Positions 24,715-34,026 of a DNA stretch of 64,000 bases are shown one piece after another; position 1 is the first letter of the stretch; each line of letters opens with the position of its first letter. The notes beneath the pieces are model-generated. The model did not search any database, had not been told where the DNA came from, and was given only the letters and a program-made list of their open reading frames with translations. Source of the stretch: Alkalibacterium sp049389645 (GTDB taxonomy: Bacteria > Bacillota > Bacilli > Lactobacillales > Carnobacteriaceae_A); assembly GCF_049389645.1 (NCBI RefSeq), contig NZ_CP186540.1:124001-188000 (forward strand), written 5' to 3'. Made by a program: the position numbers and the translations under genes.

Positions 24715-26715
24715 TTAGTTGTTTATTGATAAATATGTGTTCACAACATTTTGTGTCGTAAAGCCATATGCTTCCACAACTGCATCCCCGTTACCGCTTG
24801 CTCCGAATTTATCAATTGCCATGACTTTGCCATCATTTTTGACATATCTATGCCATCCGAATGATGAGCCCATTTCAATGGCTACACGATTTGAAACAGA
24901 ACTTGGAAGAACTGATTCTTTATATTCTTCTGATTGATTTTCGAATAAGTCGAAGCTTGGCATTGAAACGACAGAAACATCATGTCCCTGAGCTTTCAAT
25001 TCTTTTTGAGCTTTAACTGCCAATGATACTTCGGATCCAGTAGCGATCAGGATACCATCTGGCGTTTCTTTATCTGCAGGTGAAAGGACATACGCACCTT
25101 TTTTGACATTTTCTCTAGCCATTTCTTTAGATCCAGATAACACTGGAAGATTTTGACGAGAAAATACCAGCATTGTCGGTCTATCTTTTGATGTTAAAGC
25201 AATCTCCCATGCAGCTGCCACTTCGTTACCGTCTGCAGGTCGCAAAACAGTTAAGTTGTGCATGCCACGGAAACTTGAAAGTTGTTCAACAGGTTCATGC
25301 GTAGGGCCATCTTCACCAACAGCTACAGAATCATGTGTCATCACATAAATAGCTGGGATTTTTGATAGCGCAGCTAAACGGACGGCTGGTCTGAGATAGT
25401 CAGTAAACACGAAGAATGTTGCCGCATATGTTTTGGTTCCACCATGTAGCACAATTCCGTTCATAGCAGCTGCCATTGCAAATTCTCTAACACCATACCA
25501 AATGTTACGGCCTTCATATTGTCCAGGTTGGAAATCTTTTTCGCCGTCGATCATTGTTTTGTTTGAACTTGATAAGTCGGCAGCTCCCCCCCATAAGTTA
25601 GGTACAGCTTTAGCGATAGCATTGATCATTTGACCACTTGATGCACGCGTTGCAGATGCACCATCTTCTTCAGAATAAGAAAGTAATGAGTCATCCCAAT
25701 TTTCTGGTAAATCTCCAGATAATGCCAGCTCAAATTTCTTGCCTAAATCAGAATAGTCATTCTTATAGTTTTCAACTAAAGTATTCCATCCTTTTTCAAG
25801 GTTTTGTCCTTTTTCAACCATGTATTCATTGAAACGATCACTTACTTCTTTAGGAACGTAGAAGTCTTCGCCTTCCCATCCGTAAGCTTTTTTAGCCGCT
25901 TCGACACCTTCTGGACCAAGTGGGGCACCATGAACGTTATGTGTTCCTTCGTTAGGAGCACCAAAACCGATGATCGTTTTAACTTCGATCAAAGTTGGCT
26001 TGTCTGTTGTTTGTTTTGCTTGTTTGATTGCATTATCAATAGCTTCCATGTCATTGCCATCTTCAACCAAGATATGTTCCCAGCCATATGCTTCAAAACG
26101 CTGGCCGACATTTTCAGTGAATGCTTTTGATGTAGGTCCGTCTAAAGAAATATCGTTGGAATCATATAACATGACTAATTTACCAAGTTTAAGATGACCT
26201 GCTAATGAAGCTGCTTCCTGAGAAACACCTTCCATCAAATCGCCATCGCCACATAAACCATAGGTATAATGGTCTACAAGATTGTAATTATCTTTATTGT
26301 AAGTTGCAGACAAATGCGCTTCAGCCATTGCCATTCCAACAGCATTTGCAAAGCCTTGACCTAAAGGTCCCGTTGTTGCTTCTACTCCATCTGTAACATG
26401 AACTTCTGGATGTCCCGGTGTATTTCCATCCAACTGACGGAAATTTTTCAGATCATCAATACTTACATCATAACCAGACAAATGCAATAAACTGTAAAGT
26501 AACATAGAACCATGACCTGCACTTAAGACAAAACGGTCACGGTCAAACCATTTAGGGTTTTTTGGATTAACATTCAAGTGACGTGTCCATAATGTATACG
26601 CCATAGGTGCAGCCCCCATAGGTAATCCCGGGTGACCTGAATTTGCTTTCTGTACGCCATCCATACTCAGTGTACGTATTGTATCTACTGCCATTTGATC
26701 AGTTTTATTGAACAA
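24715..26715 (-). CDS. tkt: Transketolase
   Basis: Transketolase moves two-carbon units between sugar phosphates in the pentose phosphate pathway using thiamine diphosphate and Mg2+. The 666-residue protein has GHPGLPMGAAPMAYTLW near the N-terminus, the ThDP motif GDGDLMEGVSQEAASLAGH, and THDSVAVGEDGPTHEPVEQL in the pyrimidine-binding domain. The start is a TTG at 26715 with AAGGA 10 nt upstream; the residues it adds (MFNKTDQ) resemble other lactobacillales starts. An ATG seven codons later is the alternative. It is flanked by ynzC and yneF, as in B. subtilis. Confidence 0.97.
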   Translation of the reverse strand: MFNKTDQMAVDTIRTLSMDGVQKANSGHPGLPMGAAPMAYTLWTRHLNVNPKNPKWFDRDRFVLSAGHGSMLLYSLLHLSGYDVSIDDLKNFRQLDGNTPGHPEVHVTDGVEATTGPLGQGFANAVGMAMAEAHLSATYNKDNYNLVDHYTYGLCGDGDLMEGVSQEAASLAGHLKLGKLVMLYDSNDISLDGPTSKAFTENVGQRFEAYGWEHILVEDGNDMEAIDNAIKQAKQTTDKPTLIEVKTIIGFGAPNEGTHNVHGAPLGPEGVEAAKKAYGWEGEDFYVPKEVSDRFNEYMVEKGQNLEKGWNTLVENYKNDYSDLGKKFELALSGDLPENWDDSLLSYSEEDGASATRASSGQMINAIAKAVPNLWGGAADLSSSNKTMIDGEKDFQPGQYEGRNIWYGVREFAMAAAMNGIVLHGGTKTYAATFFVFTDYLRPAVRLAALSKIPAIYVMTHDSVAVGEDGPTHEPVEQLSSFRGMHNLTVLRPADGNEVAAAWEIALTSKDRPTMLVFSRQNLPVLSGSKEMARENVKKGAYVLSPADKETPDGILIATGSEVSLAVKAQKELKAQGHDVSVVSMPSFDLFENQSEEYKESVLPSSVSNRVAIEMGSSFGWHRYVKNDGKVMAIDKFGASGNGDAVVEAYGFTTQNVVNTYLSINN

Positions 26716-26761
26716 TGAACTTCAATCCTTTCGTTTGTTTAAATTTTAAACTTTCTTTATT

Positions 26762-26790
26762 ATTGTACTATTTTTGCCCCTTCATTACAA
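26762..26790 (-). promoter_or_regulatory. tkt promoter
   Basis: TTGTAA and TACAAT are separated by 17 bp on the minus strand, within the gap between ynzC and tkt. Confidence 0.65.
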
Positions 26791-26824
26791 TGTAAACTCT
26801 ATCATTTTAAGAATCCGTGATTGC

Positions 26825-27067
26825 TTAGTCGCGGTTATGAATCCCTTTTTCTTTTTGAATTTCTTTAACTTTATCGGGGGTCACATCATTACCATCCGGA
26901 TCGACTACTTTTATGCCCTCTATCTGGTTTCGCATACCAGAACGAAAAGCTTTTATATATTCTTCTCTCAAGCCTTTTTGTTCTTGTTTCTCTTCTTCTG
27001 ATAATCCGTCATTTCTTTCTTTTCTTACCAATTCATTAATACGGTCAAGTTTTTGTTTTTCTAACAT
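26825..27067 (-). CDS. ynzC: YnzC family (UPF0291/DUF896) protein
   Basis: The 80-residue, highly charged helical protein begins with the family core DRINELVRKERNDGLSEEE and ends in VDPDGNDVTPDKVKEIQKE. In B. subtilis ynzC is the third gene of the SOS operon yneA-yneB-ynzC divergent from lexA. Here yneA and yneB are absent and ynzC lies directly opposite lexA. The molecular function is unknown; co-regulation with lexA is inferred from the shared intergenic LexA boxes. Confidence 0.93.
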   Translation of the reverse strand: MLEKQKLDRINELVRKERNDGLSEEEKQEQKGLREEYIKAFRSGMRNQIEGIKVVDPDGNDVTPDKVKEIQKEKGIHNRD

Positions 27068-27187
27068 ATTATCCTCCTTATATCATTTCAGGTACGTTAT
27101 GTTTCACATTGTTCATCATACCATTTGTCATTAAAAAGTGACAGTTTTAGATGATATTATCATTCATTTTTCTTCATCTTTTTTCTT

Positions 27188-27201
27188 CGAACATTCGTTT
27201 G
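27188..27201. promoter_or_regulatory. LexA (SOS) box 1
   Basis: CGAACATTCGTTTG matches the Gram-positive LexA consensus CGAAC-N4-GTTCG with one mismatch. It overlaps the -35 of lexA and could also act on divergent ynzC. Confidence 0.8.
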
Positions 27202-27227
27202 ATTTGAAGCCTATACTGTGCTATACT
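27199..27227 (+). promoter_or_regulatory. lexA promoter
   Basis: TTGATT and TATACT are 17 bp apart. SOS box 1 covers the -35 and box 2 lies just past the expected transcription start. Confidence 0.75.
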
Positions 27228-27239
27228 TTAAAAAAATAC

Positions 27240-27253
27240 AGAACGGTTGTTCC
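27240..27253. promoter_or_regulatory. LexA (SOS) box 2
   Basis: AGAACGGTTGTTCC contains GAAC-N4-GTTC with perfect symmetry. It is 12-26 bp downstream of the lexA -10, so a bound repressor would block initiation or elongation. Confidence 0.75.
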
Positions 27254-27286
27254 ATTTAATTAACATATTATAGAGAGGGTTTTAGT

Positions 27287-27922
27287 ATGAGTACACGAGG
27301 TCGTAAAGGTGAGAAACAACTAGAAATTTTGAATTTCATCCATAAACAAGTAAAAAAGAAGGGGTATCCACCGACTGTTCGAGAAATTGGTGAAGCTACC
27401 GCACTGTCGTCTACTTCTACAGTACACGGTCATTTGGCACGACTAGAAAAGAACGGGTATATCATACGGGATCCTTCGAAACCTCGAGCAATTGAATTTA
27501 CTTCTGAGGGACTAGATAAACTGGGTATTAATATGGACGAGGATAAGATTCCTCTTCTGGGAATAGTGACGGCTGGTGAACCCATTTTAGCTATTGAAGA
27601 AGCCACAGACTACTTTCCTATCCCTAGTGATTTGGAAATAGAAAAAGGTAACCTCTTTATGTTAACCATACGTGGTGACAGTATGATGGATGTCGGTATT
27701 TTAGATGGTGATCAGGTTATCGTCCGCAAGCAAGAATCTGCAAACAATGGGGACATTGTCATCGCTATGACTGATGAAGATGAAGCTACCTGCAAACGAT
27801 TCTTCAAAGAGGACAATCACATCCGGTTACAACCTGAAAATGAAACAATGGATCCAATTATACTTAATCATGTCAAAATTTTAGGTAAAGTCATCTCGCT
27901 TTATAGAAGTCACATTTTTTAA
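27287..27922 (+). CDS. lexA: SOS repressor LexA
   Basis: LexA represses DNA-damage genes and cuts itself when RecA is activated. The 211-residue protein has the N-terminal winged helix (about 1-72; PPTVREIGEATALSSTSTVH). The autolysis site is Ala96-Gly97 (GIVTAGEPI), and the Ser/Lys dyad is Ser132 in RGDSMMD and Lys170 in ATCKRF. AGAGAGG precedes the ATG. Two LexA boxes flank the promoter, so it is autoregulated. It is convergent with apt and shares a perfect palindromic terminator with it. Confidence 0.98.
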   Translation: MSTRGRKGEKQLEILNFIHKQVKKKGYPPTVREIGEATALSSTSTVHGHLARLEKNGYIIRDPSKPRAIEFTSEGLDKLGINMDEDKIPLLGIVTAGEPILAIEEATDYFPIPSDLEIEKGNLFMLTIRGDSMMDVGILDGDQVIVRKQESANNGDIVIAMTDEDEATCKRFFKEDNHIRLQPENETMDPIILNHVKILGKVISLYRSHIF

Positions 27923-27936
27923 TCCATTTAATTTAA

Positions 27937-27994
27937 ATATTGATACTAAAAAAGCCGTCCTCCATATGGAGGACGGCTTTTTTAGTATCAATAT
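27937..27994. terminator. Perfect 58-nt palindromic bidirectional terminator
   Basis: The sequence is its own reverse complement over 58 nt, centred on CATATG, with AAAAAAGCCGTCCTCC and GGAGGACGGCTTTTTT as the core arms. It ends lexA from the left and apt from the right; the apt stop codon is inside the right arm. Confidence 0.92.
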
Positions 27995-28500
27995 GTCATT
28001 AATGTGAAAATATCATAGCCTTTAATTTTATCTCGGCCTTTTAAAGCTTCCAATTCAATAAAGAATGCAGCACCGACAACTATTCCACCAAGTTTTTCCA
28101 CGAGTTTGATTGTCGCAGCTATCGTTCCACCTGTAGCAAGTAAGTCATCTGTTATTAAAACTCTTTGTCCAGGTTTAATAGAATCCTTGTGCAGTTGTAA
28201 AACATCATTGCCGTATTCTAATCCATAACCTACTTCAATAGTGTCTCTCGGTAATTTCCCTTTTTTTCTGCAGGGAGAAAAACCAATTTCTAATTCATAA
28301 GCAACAGGACATCCAACGATAAAACCTCTGGCTTCTGGACCAACAATCATGTCGACACGTTTATCTTTGGCGTATTCAACAATTCTATCTGTTGCAGCTT
28401 TGTAAGCTTCTCCATCAGCCATCAAAGGTGAAATATCTCTAAATATAATACCTTCTTCTGGAAAATCGGGAACATCAGCGATATATTTTTTAAAATCCAT
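27988..28500 (-). CDS. apt: Adenine phosphoribosyltransferase
   Basis: APRT salvages adenine to AMP using PRPP. The 170-residue protein starts MDFKKYIADVPDFPEEGI and carries the PRPP-binding motif VLITDDLLATGGT, plus VGPEARGFI. The frame runs 11 codons further up, but the ATG at 28500 has GGAGGA 6 nt ahead. It follows recJ by 29 nt, the usual recJ-apt arrangement of Firmicutes (without relA here). Confidence 0.97.
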   Translation of the reverse strand: MDFKKYIADVPDFPEEGIIFRDISPLMADGEAYKAATDRIVEYAKDKRVDMIVGPEARGFIVGCPVAYELEIGFSPCRKKGKLPRDTIEVGYGLEYGNDVLQLHKDSIKPGQRVLITDDLLATGGTIAATIKLVEKLGGIVVGAAFFIELEALKGRDKIKGYDIFTLMTY

Positions 28501-28529
28501 TTGTCTTCCTCCATCATTTGAATCGTTCA

Positions 28530-30839
28530 TCATTGATTTTTCAGGTAAGCAAGCAATTCTTTGAAAGAACTATAGACGAGAATTTCTTCAGCCTCTATTT
28601 GATCTAACCTTTTTTTATAAGTAATCGTATCTTCCAAATTTTTCTTAGTTGGATGAGACACGATGCTCAACTTACCATCTTCTATTGTAACAAATTCGTT
28701 CTCTAAAAACACCATCAACATAAATTTTATTGTGTCTTTATCTAAATGCATACTCTTGACCATTTGTTTAGTGTCTTGTGCCAGTACTATTTCTTTTTTT
28801 GTTATCAGCCATTTATACAATTTTTGAAATTGATGCTTTTTGGGCATCCCTTTCATGTAGTAGTCATTGGGCGAATGGAAATATAAATACAGCGGTTGAG
28901 ATTGATACGTCTGATAAATTCGTCTGAAATCCTTAATATCCTCAGGGGTATCCACTACTATGACGGGCACACCCGTAGGAATCTCCATCAAATCAGCTTT
29001 TGCTTCGAAGATTTGATAAGTGGATTGCTTGTCAACTGTCTGTATCCAGCGTTTGGCAACGGTCGATTGGAAAAACAGAAAATGAACATTTGACGTTTTA
29101 AACATTTCTTCTTTGATCGTACTTTTCCGCTGATCGATTATCAATGGTTCATTTGAGTTATAATCCAAGGCTTGCAGCTGGACTTTTCTGAAACCATTCC
29201 ACTCATTGATCGAGATATAACCGATGATATCAATTTCAGGTGATGATTTGAGTATGTCAGACCAATCTGCGCTATTAAATGCAATCATATCCATTTGTTT
29301 ATTATCTCTAGTTAAGGTCGCCTTAAAGTGTGTTTGATTGGCACCGATTTTTTTAGAATTCTCTGGCAAAACAGACTCGATCTTAAATAACGGTTTTATA
29401 TTCTCTTGACCAAAGGGTCTCAACAAATCAATTTCTTCAACTAACTGTGTGTCAATTTCATCCCACTCAATTTTCGCGTCGACTTTAAAGACTTTTTCAC
29501 TAGGCAGTTTGCTCAGGCTTTTCTCTGCTTTTCTATTGACTGCATCGGTAAATTCCCCTAAATAATCACGATCTAAACTCAAACCACAAGCCATCTCGTG
29601 ACCACCGAAACTTTGAAGGTTGTCTCTGAATTCATTTACACACTCATATAGATTGAAACCTTCAATACTTCGGCCTGAACCTTTTATCTTGTCTTCCGAT
29701 TCATTTATAGTTAAGACAAGTACAGGTTTATGGAATTTTTCTGAGATTTTACTTGCAACAATTCCTAAAACACCTTCATGCCAATTTTTTTTGGCTAAAA
29801 CCAAGAAAGACTGTGATTGTTTTGTTTTTGCCAAATCTAGTGCTTCTTGAGTGATTTTTTCGACGATTTCTTTTCTCTCGTCATTCTTCAATAATATTTC
29901 TTTACTCAACTTGAATGCTTTTTCTTCATCAAAAGTTGTTAATAAATCCACGACTAACGAAGCATCACCTAACCGGCCGACAGCGTTGATCGGGGGAGCA
30001 AGTTTAAAACCAATCAATTCCTCATCAACTGTTTCAGGTTTTATGTCAGAAACTTGCATTAATGCAAGCAACCCTAAACGCTGTGTTTGTTTCAAAGCTT
30101 TCAGTCCAAAATAGGCTATTGCTCTGTTTTCTTTTTTTAAAGAGACTAGGTCAGCAATGGTTCCGATAGCTGCTAACTCTAAAAAGTCTGTTGGACATTC
30201 GCCGAGTAGTGCATGTGCGACTTTCATACTTACTCCTGCACCCGATAAGTCCGGTGTAGAATAGTGTTGCTTTGGATGTCTCGGGTGAATGATGGCAAAT
30301 GCATTTGGAAGCTCTTCTGGACATTCATGGTGGTCAGTCACAATAACATCAACATCTCTAGCTTGAGCATGTGAAATAGCTTTGTGTCCCGAAATGCCGT
30401 TATCAACAGTTACTATCAACTGTGTTCCGCTGTCTATGATCTGATCAAATGCGTCCACGTTTGGACCATATCCCTCTTTAAAACGATTTGGAATAAAATA
30501 GTCGACCTGGCCTCCTAGCAATTCAACGGCCTCGTATAAAATAGCCGTGCTCGTGACACCATCAGCGTCATAATCACCGTAGATAGTTATTTTTTCATTG
30601 TTGGACACAGCTTTTTTAATTCGATCCACAGCTTTTTCCATGTCAAAAAACAAGAATGGATCATCGATCCAGTCTATGTTAGGCTCAACGAAATCTAGAA
30701 TAGCTTCTTTAGTATTTAAGCCTCTAGTAACGCATAAACGTATAAATGTTTTCGATTTATTCAGTTCGAGTGCTAATTTCTCAATTAATGATTCATCTGC
30801 TTGTTTATCTAATTTCCAAAATGTTTTACTGTTTTGCAT
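28530..30839 (-). CDS. recJ: Single-stranded-DNA exonuclease RecJ
   Basis: RecJ degrades single-stranded DNA 5' to 3' in recombination and mismatch repair. The 769-residue protein has the DHH motifs IYGDYDADGVTSTAI, VTVDNGISG and VIVTDHHECP in the first half, DHHA1 with FGGHEMACGLSL, then an OB-fold. A Firmicute-type C-terminal region of about 200 residues follows and extends beyond the E. coli enzyme. The ATG at 30839 has GAGGAG 7 nt upstream; an earlier in-frame start has no such site. Confidence 0.96.
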   Translation of the reverse strand: MQNSKTFWKLDKQADESLIEKLALELNKSKTFIRLCVTRGLNTKEAILDFVEPNIDWIDDPFLFFDMEKAVDRIKKAVSNNEKITIYGDYDADGVTSTAILYEAVELLGGQVDYFIPNRFKEGYGPNVDAFDQIIDSGTQLIVTVDNGISGHKAISHAQARDVDVIVTDHHECPEELPNAFAIIHPRHPKQHYSTPDLSGAGVSMKVAHALLGECPTDFLELAAIGTIADLVSLKKENRAIAYFGLKALKQTQRLGLLALMQVSDIKPETVDEELIGFKLAPPINAVGRLGDASLVVDLLTTFDEEKAFKLSKEILLKNDERKEIVEKITQEALDLAKTKQSQSFLVLAKKNWHEGVLGIVASKISEKFHKPVLVLTINESEDKIKGSGRSIEGFNLYECVNEFRDNLQSFGGHEMACGLSLDRDYLGEFTDAVNRKAEKSLSKLPSEKVFKVDAKIEWDEIDTQLVEEIDLLRPFGQENIKPLFKIESVLPENSKKIGANQTHFKATLTRDNKQMDMIAFNSADWSDILKSSPEIDIIGYISINEWNGFRKVQLQALDYNSNEPLIIDQRKSTIKEEMFKTSNVHFLFFQSTVAKRWIQTVDKQSTYQIFEAKADLMEIPTGVPVIVVDTPEDIKDFRRIYQTYQSQPLYLYFHSPNDYYMKGMPKKHQFQKLYKWLITKKEIVLAQDTKQMVKSMHLDKDTIKFMLMVFLENEFVTIEDGKLSIVSHPTKKNLEDTITYKKRLDQIEAEEILVYSSFKELLAYLKNQ

Positions 30840-30871
30840 GCTTTCACTCCTCGTATTACTCACAGAACTTA

Positions 30872-30900
30872 ATTATAACAAAAAAAAAGACACAATAAAG
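30872..30900 (-). promoter_or_regulatory. recJ-apt promoter
   Basis: An extended -10 (TG-T-TATAAT) lies on the minus strand at 30872-30880, with a weak TTTATT about 16 bp upstream. The -35 region is inside the degV terminator stem. Confidence 0.5.
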
Positions 30901-30919
30901 GAAGACTTTATTGTATCTT
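30883..30919 (-). terminator. Terminator of degV
   Basis: AAGATACAATAAAG and its near-perfect complement across a GAAGA-size loop are followed by nine T on the minus strand. Confidence 0.88.
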
Positions 30920-30943
30920 GTTTAAAATTTAAGTTGATTAATA

Positions 30944-31807
30944 TTAATCCAGAATTTGAACGCCAATACCGATCAACCCAGGTCCGGTATGAACGCCTAA
31001 AGCAGGACTGATTTGATCATAATAGAAATTTTCGAAATTCGGTAATTTTATTTTCATTTCTTCACGAATATCTTCAGCCTCTTCACGGGCAGTTTCGCCA
31101 CCATAGGCAATAGCTAGATTATATTTATTGGATCCCTTGGCAAAATCTTCAACTAAATCAATCGTTTTTTTGATCGATTTTGTTTTACCTCTAACTTTAG
31201 CTACAGTATGATAAATACCTTCTTCGTTACAGGTAATGATAGGTTTTAAATTCATCATGCTTCCAAGAACGGACTGAACCAAACCAATTCTTCCACCTTT
31301 TTGCAAATATTCCAAAGTAGGTACATAGAAAAAGACTTTTGCTTTTTCGATACCTTCTGTTAAATTCACTTTCAAGGTTTCCCAATCTACTCCACGATCC
31401 ACTTGCAATGCTGCTTCGGCAACTGTAAATCCGGAAGCAATGCCAATGTTTTTTGTATCTAGAACGAATATTTCTAAGCCTTCATATTGTTCAGCAATTA
31501 CACGAACCATATTATTGGTTCCGCTTAAACCACTTGATATTGTAATAGCTAATACTTTTTCGTAACCTTCAGCTTTAATGCCATCAAACATTTCTTTGAT
31601 CATTTCACCGTCAGGCAAAGACGTTTTCGGAATTTCTTTATCCATACGCTGATAAACTTCTTCAGCCGTGATGGTTACCTTATCAATGTATTCACCATCG
31701 TCAAAAATGATTTTTAACGGGATTACTTTTACATTGTATTTTTCTTTTATCTCTTGAGGTACATCCGAACCCGAATCAGTTAGAATAGCAATTTTATTAT
31801 CATTCAT
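30944..31807 (-). CDS. DegV family fatty-acid-binding protein
   Basis: DegV/FakB-type proteins bind a fatty acid and present it to the kinase FakA for phosphorylation. The 287-residue product starts with ILTDSGSDVPQEI, where the TDS motif contacts the carboxylate. It has ITISSGLSGTNN in the centre and YLQKGGRIGLVQSVLG later. Several paralogs usually exist per genome; this window does not show which fatty acid it prefers. It stands alone between lapA and recJ with its own terminator. Confidence 0.9.
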   Translation of the reverse strand: MNDNKIAILTDSGSDVPQEIKEKYNVKVIPLKIIFDDGEYIDKVTITAEEVYQRMDKEIPKTSLPDGEMIKEMFDGIKAEGYEKVLAITISSGLSGTNNMVRVIAEQYEGLEIFVLDTKNIGIASGFTVAEAALQVDRGVDWETLKVNLTEGIEKAKVFFYVPTLEYLQKGGRIGLVQSVLGSMMNLKPIITCNEEGIYHTVAKVRGKTKSIKKTIDLVEDFAKGSNKYNLAIAYGGETAREEAEDIREEMKIKLPNFENFYYDQISPALGVHTGPGLIGIGVQILD

Positions 31808-31843
31808 ACTTTTACCCCCTACTTAAATTGACAAACCATTATA

Positions 31844-32200
31844 TTACAGTATATCATTTTCATCTGATCGAGTCTCTGCATCAACTTTGTCATTCTGAAC
31901 TGTATCAGTTTTTTTCTTACCTGAACGTGTTCTTCTTTCAGACGGTGCATCAGCTGTCATTGAAGAACTATCAGACTCCTGATGTTTACTCTTGCGTTGA
32001 TCTGTAAACATCTTGTACGTGGATAGCAGCGTTGCAATTAACGCACCCAATAAGACCGAAACAAAAATAATAACTATTAATGGCCACTCGACTACAGCAA
32101 ATCCAAAATTAACTGGTACAGGATCAACATTTAATACAGATAAAATAGAGATACCTAAAAATAAAACAATTGCCCCAACCATACTCCATTGTTTTTTCAT
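31844..32200 (-). CDS. LapA-domain (DUF1049) membrane protein
   Basis: The 118-residue protein has two membrane segments (about 7-24 and 38-62) separated by a short polar turn, with NFGFAVVEWPLIVIIFVSVL matching the lipopolysaccharide-assembly-A domain family. The last 50 residues are hydrophilic with RRTRSGKKK and acidic stretches, and probably face the cytoplasm. In Gram-positive bacteria the family's role is unknown; the LPS-related name is historical. Confidence 0.82.
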   Translation of the reverse strand: MKKQWSMVGAIVLFLGISILSVLNVDPVPVNFGFAVVEWPLIVIIFVSVLLGALIATLLSTYKMFTDQRKSKHQESDSSSMTADAPSERRTRSGKKKTDTVQNDKVDAETRSDENDIL

Positions 32201-32274
32201 TGAATATTCCTCCTATACATCATTTGTTATACTTAAGAATAACATATAGTACGCATTTATTACATTAATATATA

Positions 32275-33066
32275 TCATTTTCTGTCAAATAAATGTTCAA
32301 TAAAAAAATCCCCAATTGAAGGAAACAATGAATAAAATCTTGATGAGAATTCCAGCATGACTGGTAAATTGACTTCTCTTTTGTTCGTCCCAATAATCTT
32401 TATTGTCTTCTCAGCTACAACTTCAGGCGTTAGAACTAAAGGTTCTACTTTTTCGAGATAGCTGCCTTTTGGATCGAATTTATCAAAAAATGCGGTATCA
32501 ACGGGTCCAGGATTTATAGTTGTGACCTGGATATTATGCTCTTTGAGTTCTAATCTTAGAGCGTTACTAAATCCTATTACTGCAAATTTAGTTGATGAAT
32601 AAACTGCTGATTTTGGTGTCGCAACCTTACCGGCAATTGAAGCAACATTGATAATATGACCGGATTCATGCTCTGCCATATTTTTAGCCACACATTGGGA
32701 TAAGTACATCAATCCTAATACATTAACTTTGAACATGTTTTCAACTTTAGAAAAATCACAATCAATGAATTCCTCTGAAAGTCCGTAACCCGCATTATTA
32801 ATCAATACATCTACTTTATTCAGTTTTAAATAAAGTACCTCAACGACACGATCTATTTCGCTCAAATTAGAAACGTCTAGTGGACAGACAATTACATTTA
32901 CACCATATCGCTCTACACATTCTTGTTTGACACGCTCTAACTGATCTTTTCGTCTTGCACTGAGTATCAATGTAGCTCCTTTACGGGCTAATCCATAGGC
33001 AAGTGCTTCACCTATACCCGATGAAGCACCAGTAACCCAGACAACTTTGTCTTTTAATGATTTCAT
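32275..33066 (-). CDS. Short-chain dehydrogenase/reductase (YqjQ-like)
   Basis: This 263-residue Rossmann enzyme has TGASSGIG at about 12-19, LINNAGYGL near 88, and the catalytic Ser with YSSTK around 155-160. The classical SDR fold is complete. Substrate cannot be read from sequence. It starts 1 nt after the rnz stop, so it is co-translated with ribonuclease Z, as is yqjQ next to rnz in B. subtilis. A C-terminal extension of about 20 residues is hydrophobic/aromatic. Confidence 0.88.
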   Translation of the reverse strand: MKSLKDKVVWVTGASSGIGEALAYGLARKGATLILSARRKDQLERVKQECVERYGVNVIVCPLDVSNLSEIDRVVEVLYLKLNKVDVLINNAGYGLSEEFIDCDFSKVENMFKVNVLGLMYLSQCVAKNMAEHESGHIINVASIAGKVATPKSAVYSSTKFAVIGFSNALRLELKEHNIQVTTINPGPVDTAFFDKFDPKGSYLEKVEPLVLTPEVVAEKTIKIIGTNKREVNLPVMLEFSSRFYSLFPSIGDFFIEHLFDRK

Positions 33067-33067
33067 T

Positions 33068-34006
33068 TTATTCCTCGTCTCTTTTTAATGGAATAGAAAC
33101 TTCAGTAAAATCACTCATCACGAATGTATTCGGAAAAAGGGTTTGTGCTTCTTTCTCCATTAATTTACTGTCAGCATAGAGGTATCTTGCACTAATATGT
33201 GTCAATAAAAGTTTTGAAGCCTTGGCTTTTTGTGCAACTGCAACAGCTTCTAGGTTTGTAGAATGATTGTAACTATGAGCTAATTCCATATCGGAATGAA
33301 TAAAAGTACTTTCATGAACCAGTACATCCGCATTTTCTGCTAACTCTATACTCTTTAAGCTGAATTTAGTATCGCCGAGAATTGTAACGATCCGACCTTT
33401 TTGTTTGGGGCCAACAAAATTTTCACCGTTGATTTCCTGCCCATCTTCTAATACGATCGTTTCACCTTTTTTTAATTTACCAAACATAGGTCCAAAAGGA
33501 ACCCCAATGGCTTGAAGTTTATCAGCCATGAGTTCTCCTTCTCGATCTTTCTCAACAATTCTATACCCAAATGAAGGAATTCCATGTTGCAATCGTTTAG
33601 TTGTAACTAAAAACTGATTGTCCTCAAAGATTATTCCTTCATTTTCGATTTCAACAAACCGAATGCCATATCTAATATGAGATTGTGAGAGTTTTAAAGA
33701 CATGGTTACATACTGTTTAATTCCTTTAGGTCCATAAATAGTTATGGCTGACTCTCCACCTTGAAAAGCTCGACTGCTTAAAAGACCCGGAAGACCAAAA
33801 ATATGATCGCCATGCATATGTGTAATAAATATTTTTTCGATTTTTCTTGGTTTTATAGTCGTTTTCAATATTTGCTGTTGCGTTGCTTCTCCACAATCGA
33901 ATAACCACAAAGCATTTCTTTCATCTAGTAACTTCAACATCATGCTTGAGACATTTCGATGTTTAGCGGGGACACCTGATCCAGTCCCTAAAAATAATAA
34001 TTCCAT
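33068..34006 (-). CDS. rnz: Ribonuclease Z
   Basis: RNase Z cuts the 3' trailer of tRNA precursors that lack an encoded CCA, which fits both tRNA genes in this window. The 312-residue metallo-beta-lactamase fold protein has FLGTGSGVPAK at the N-terminus, the zinc motif THMHGDHIFGLPGLL, LGDTKF, and HSYNHSTN with further metal ligands. It lies between obgE and the SDR gene. Confidence 0.97.
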   Translation of the reverse strand: MELLFLGTGSGVPAKHRNVSSMMLKLLDERNALWLFDCGEATQQQILKTTIKPRKIEKIFITHMHGDHIFGLPGLLSSRAFQGGESAITIYGPKGIKQYVTMSLKLSQSHIRYGIRFVEIENEGIIFEDNQFLVTTKRLQHGIPSFGYRIVEKDREGELMADKLQAIGVPFGPMFGKLKKGETIVLEDGQEINGENFVGPKQKGRIVTILGDTKFSLKSIELAENADVLVHESTFIHSDMELAHSYNHSTNLEAVAVAQKAKASKLLLTHISARYLYADSKLMEKEAQTLFPNTFVMSDFTEVSIPLKRDEE

Positions 34007-34026
34007 ATGCCAATCCTTTACTACTT

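Noticed and set aside
32198..32274. GTTATACTTAAGAATAAC palindrome upstream of the LapA-like gene as an operator
   Set aside because: The symmetry is short and imperfect in A+T-rich DNA, and no clear promoter is placed around it.
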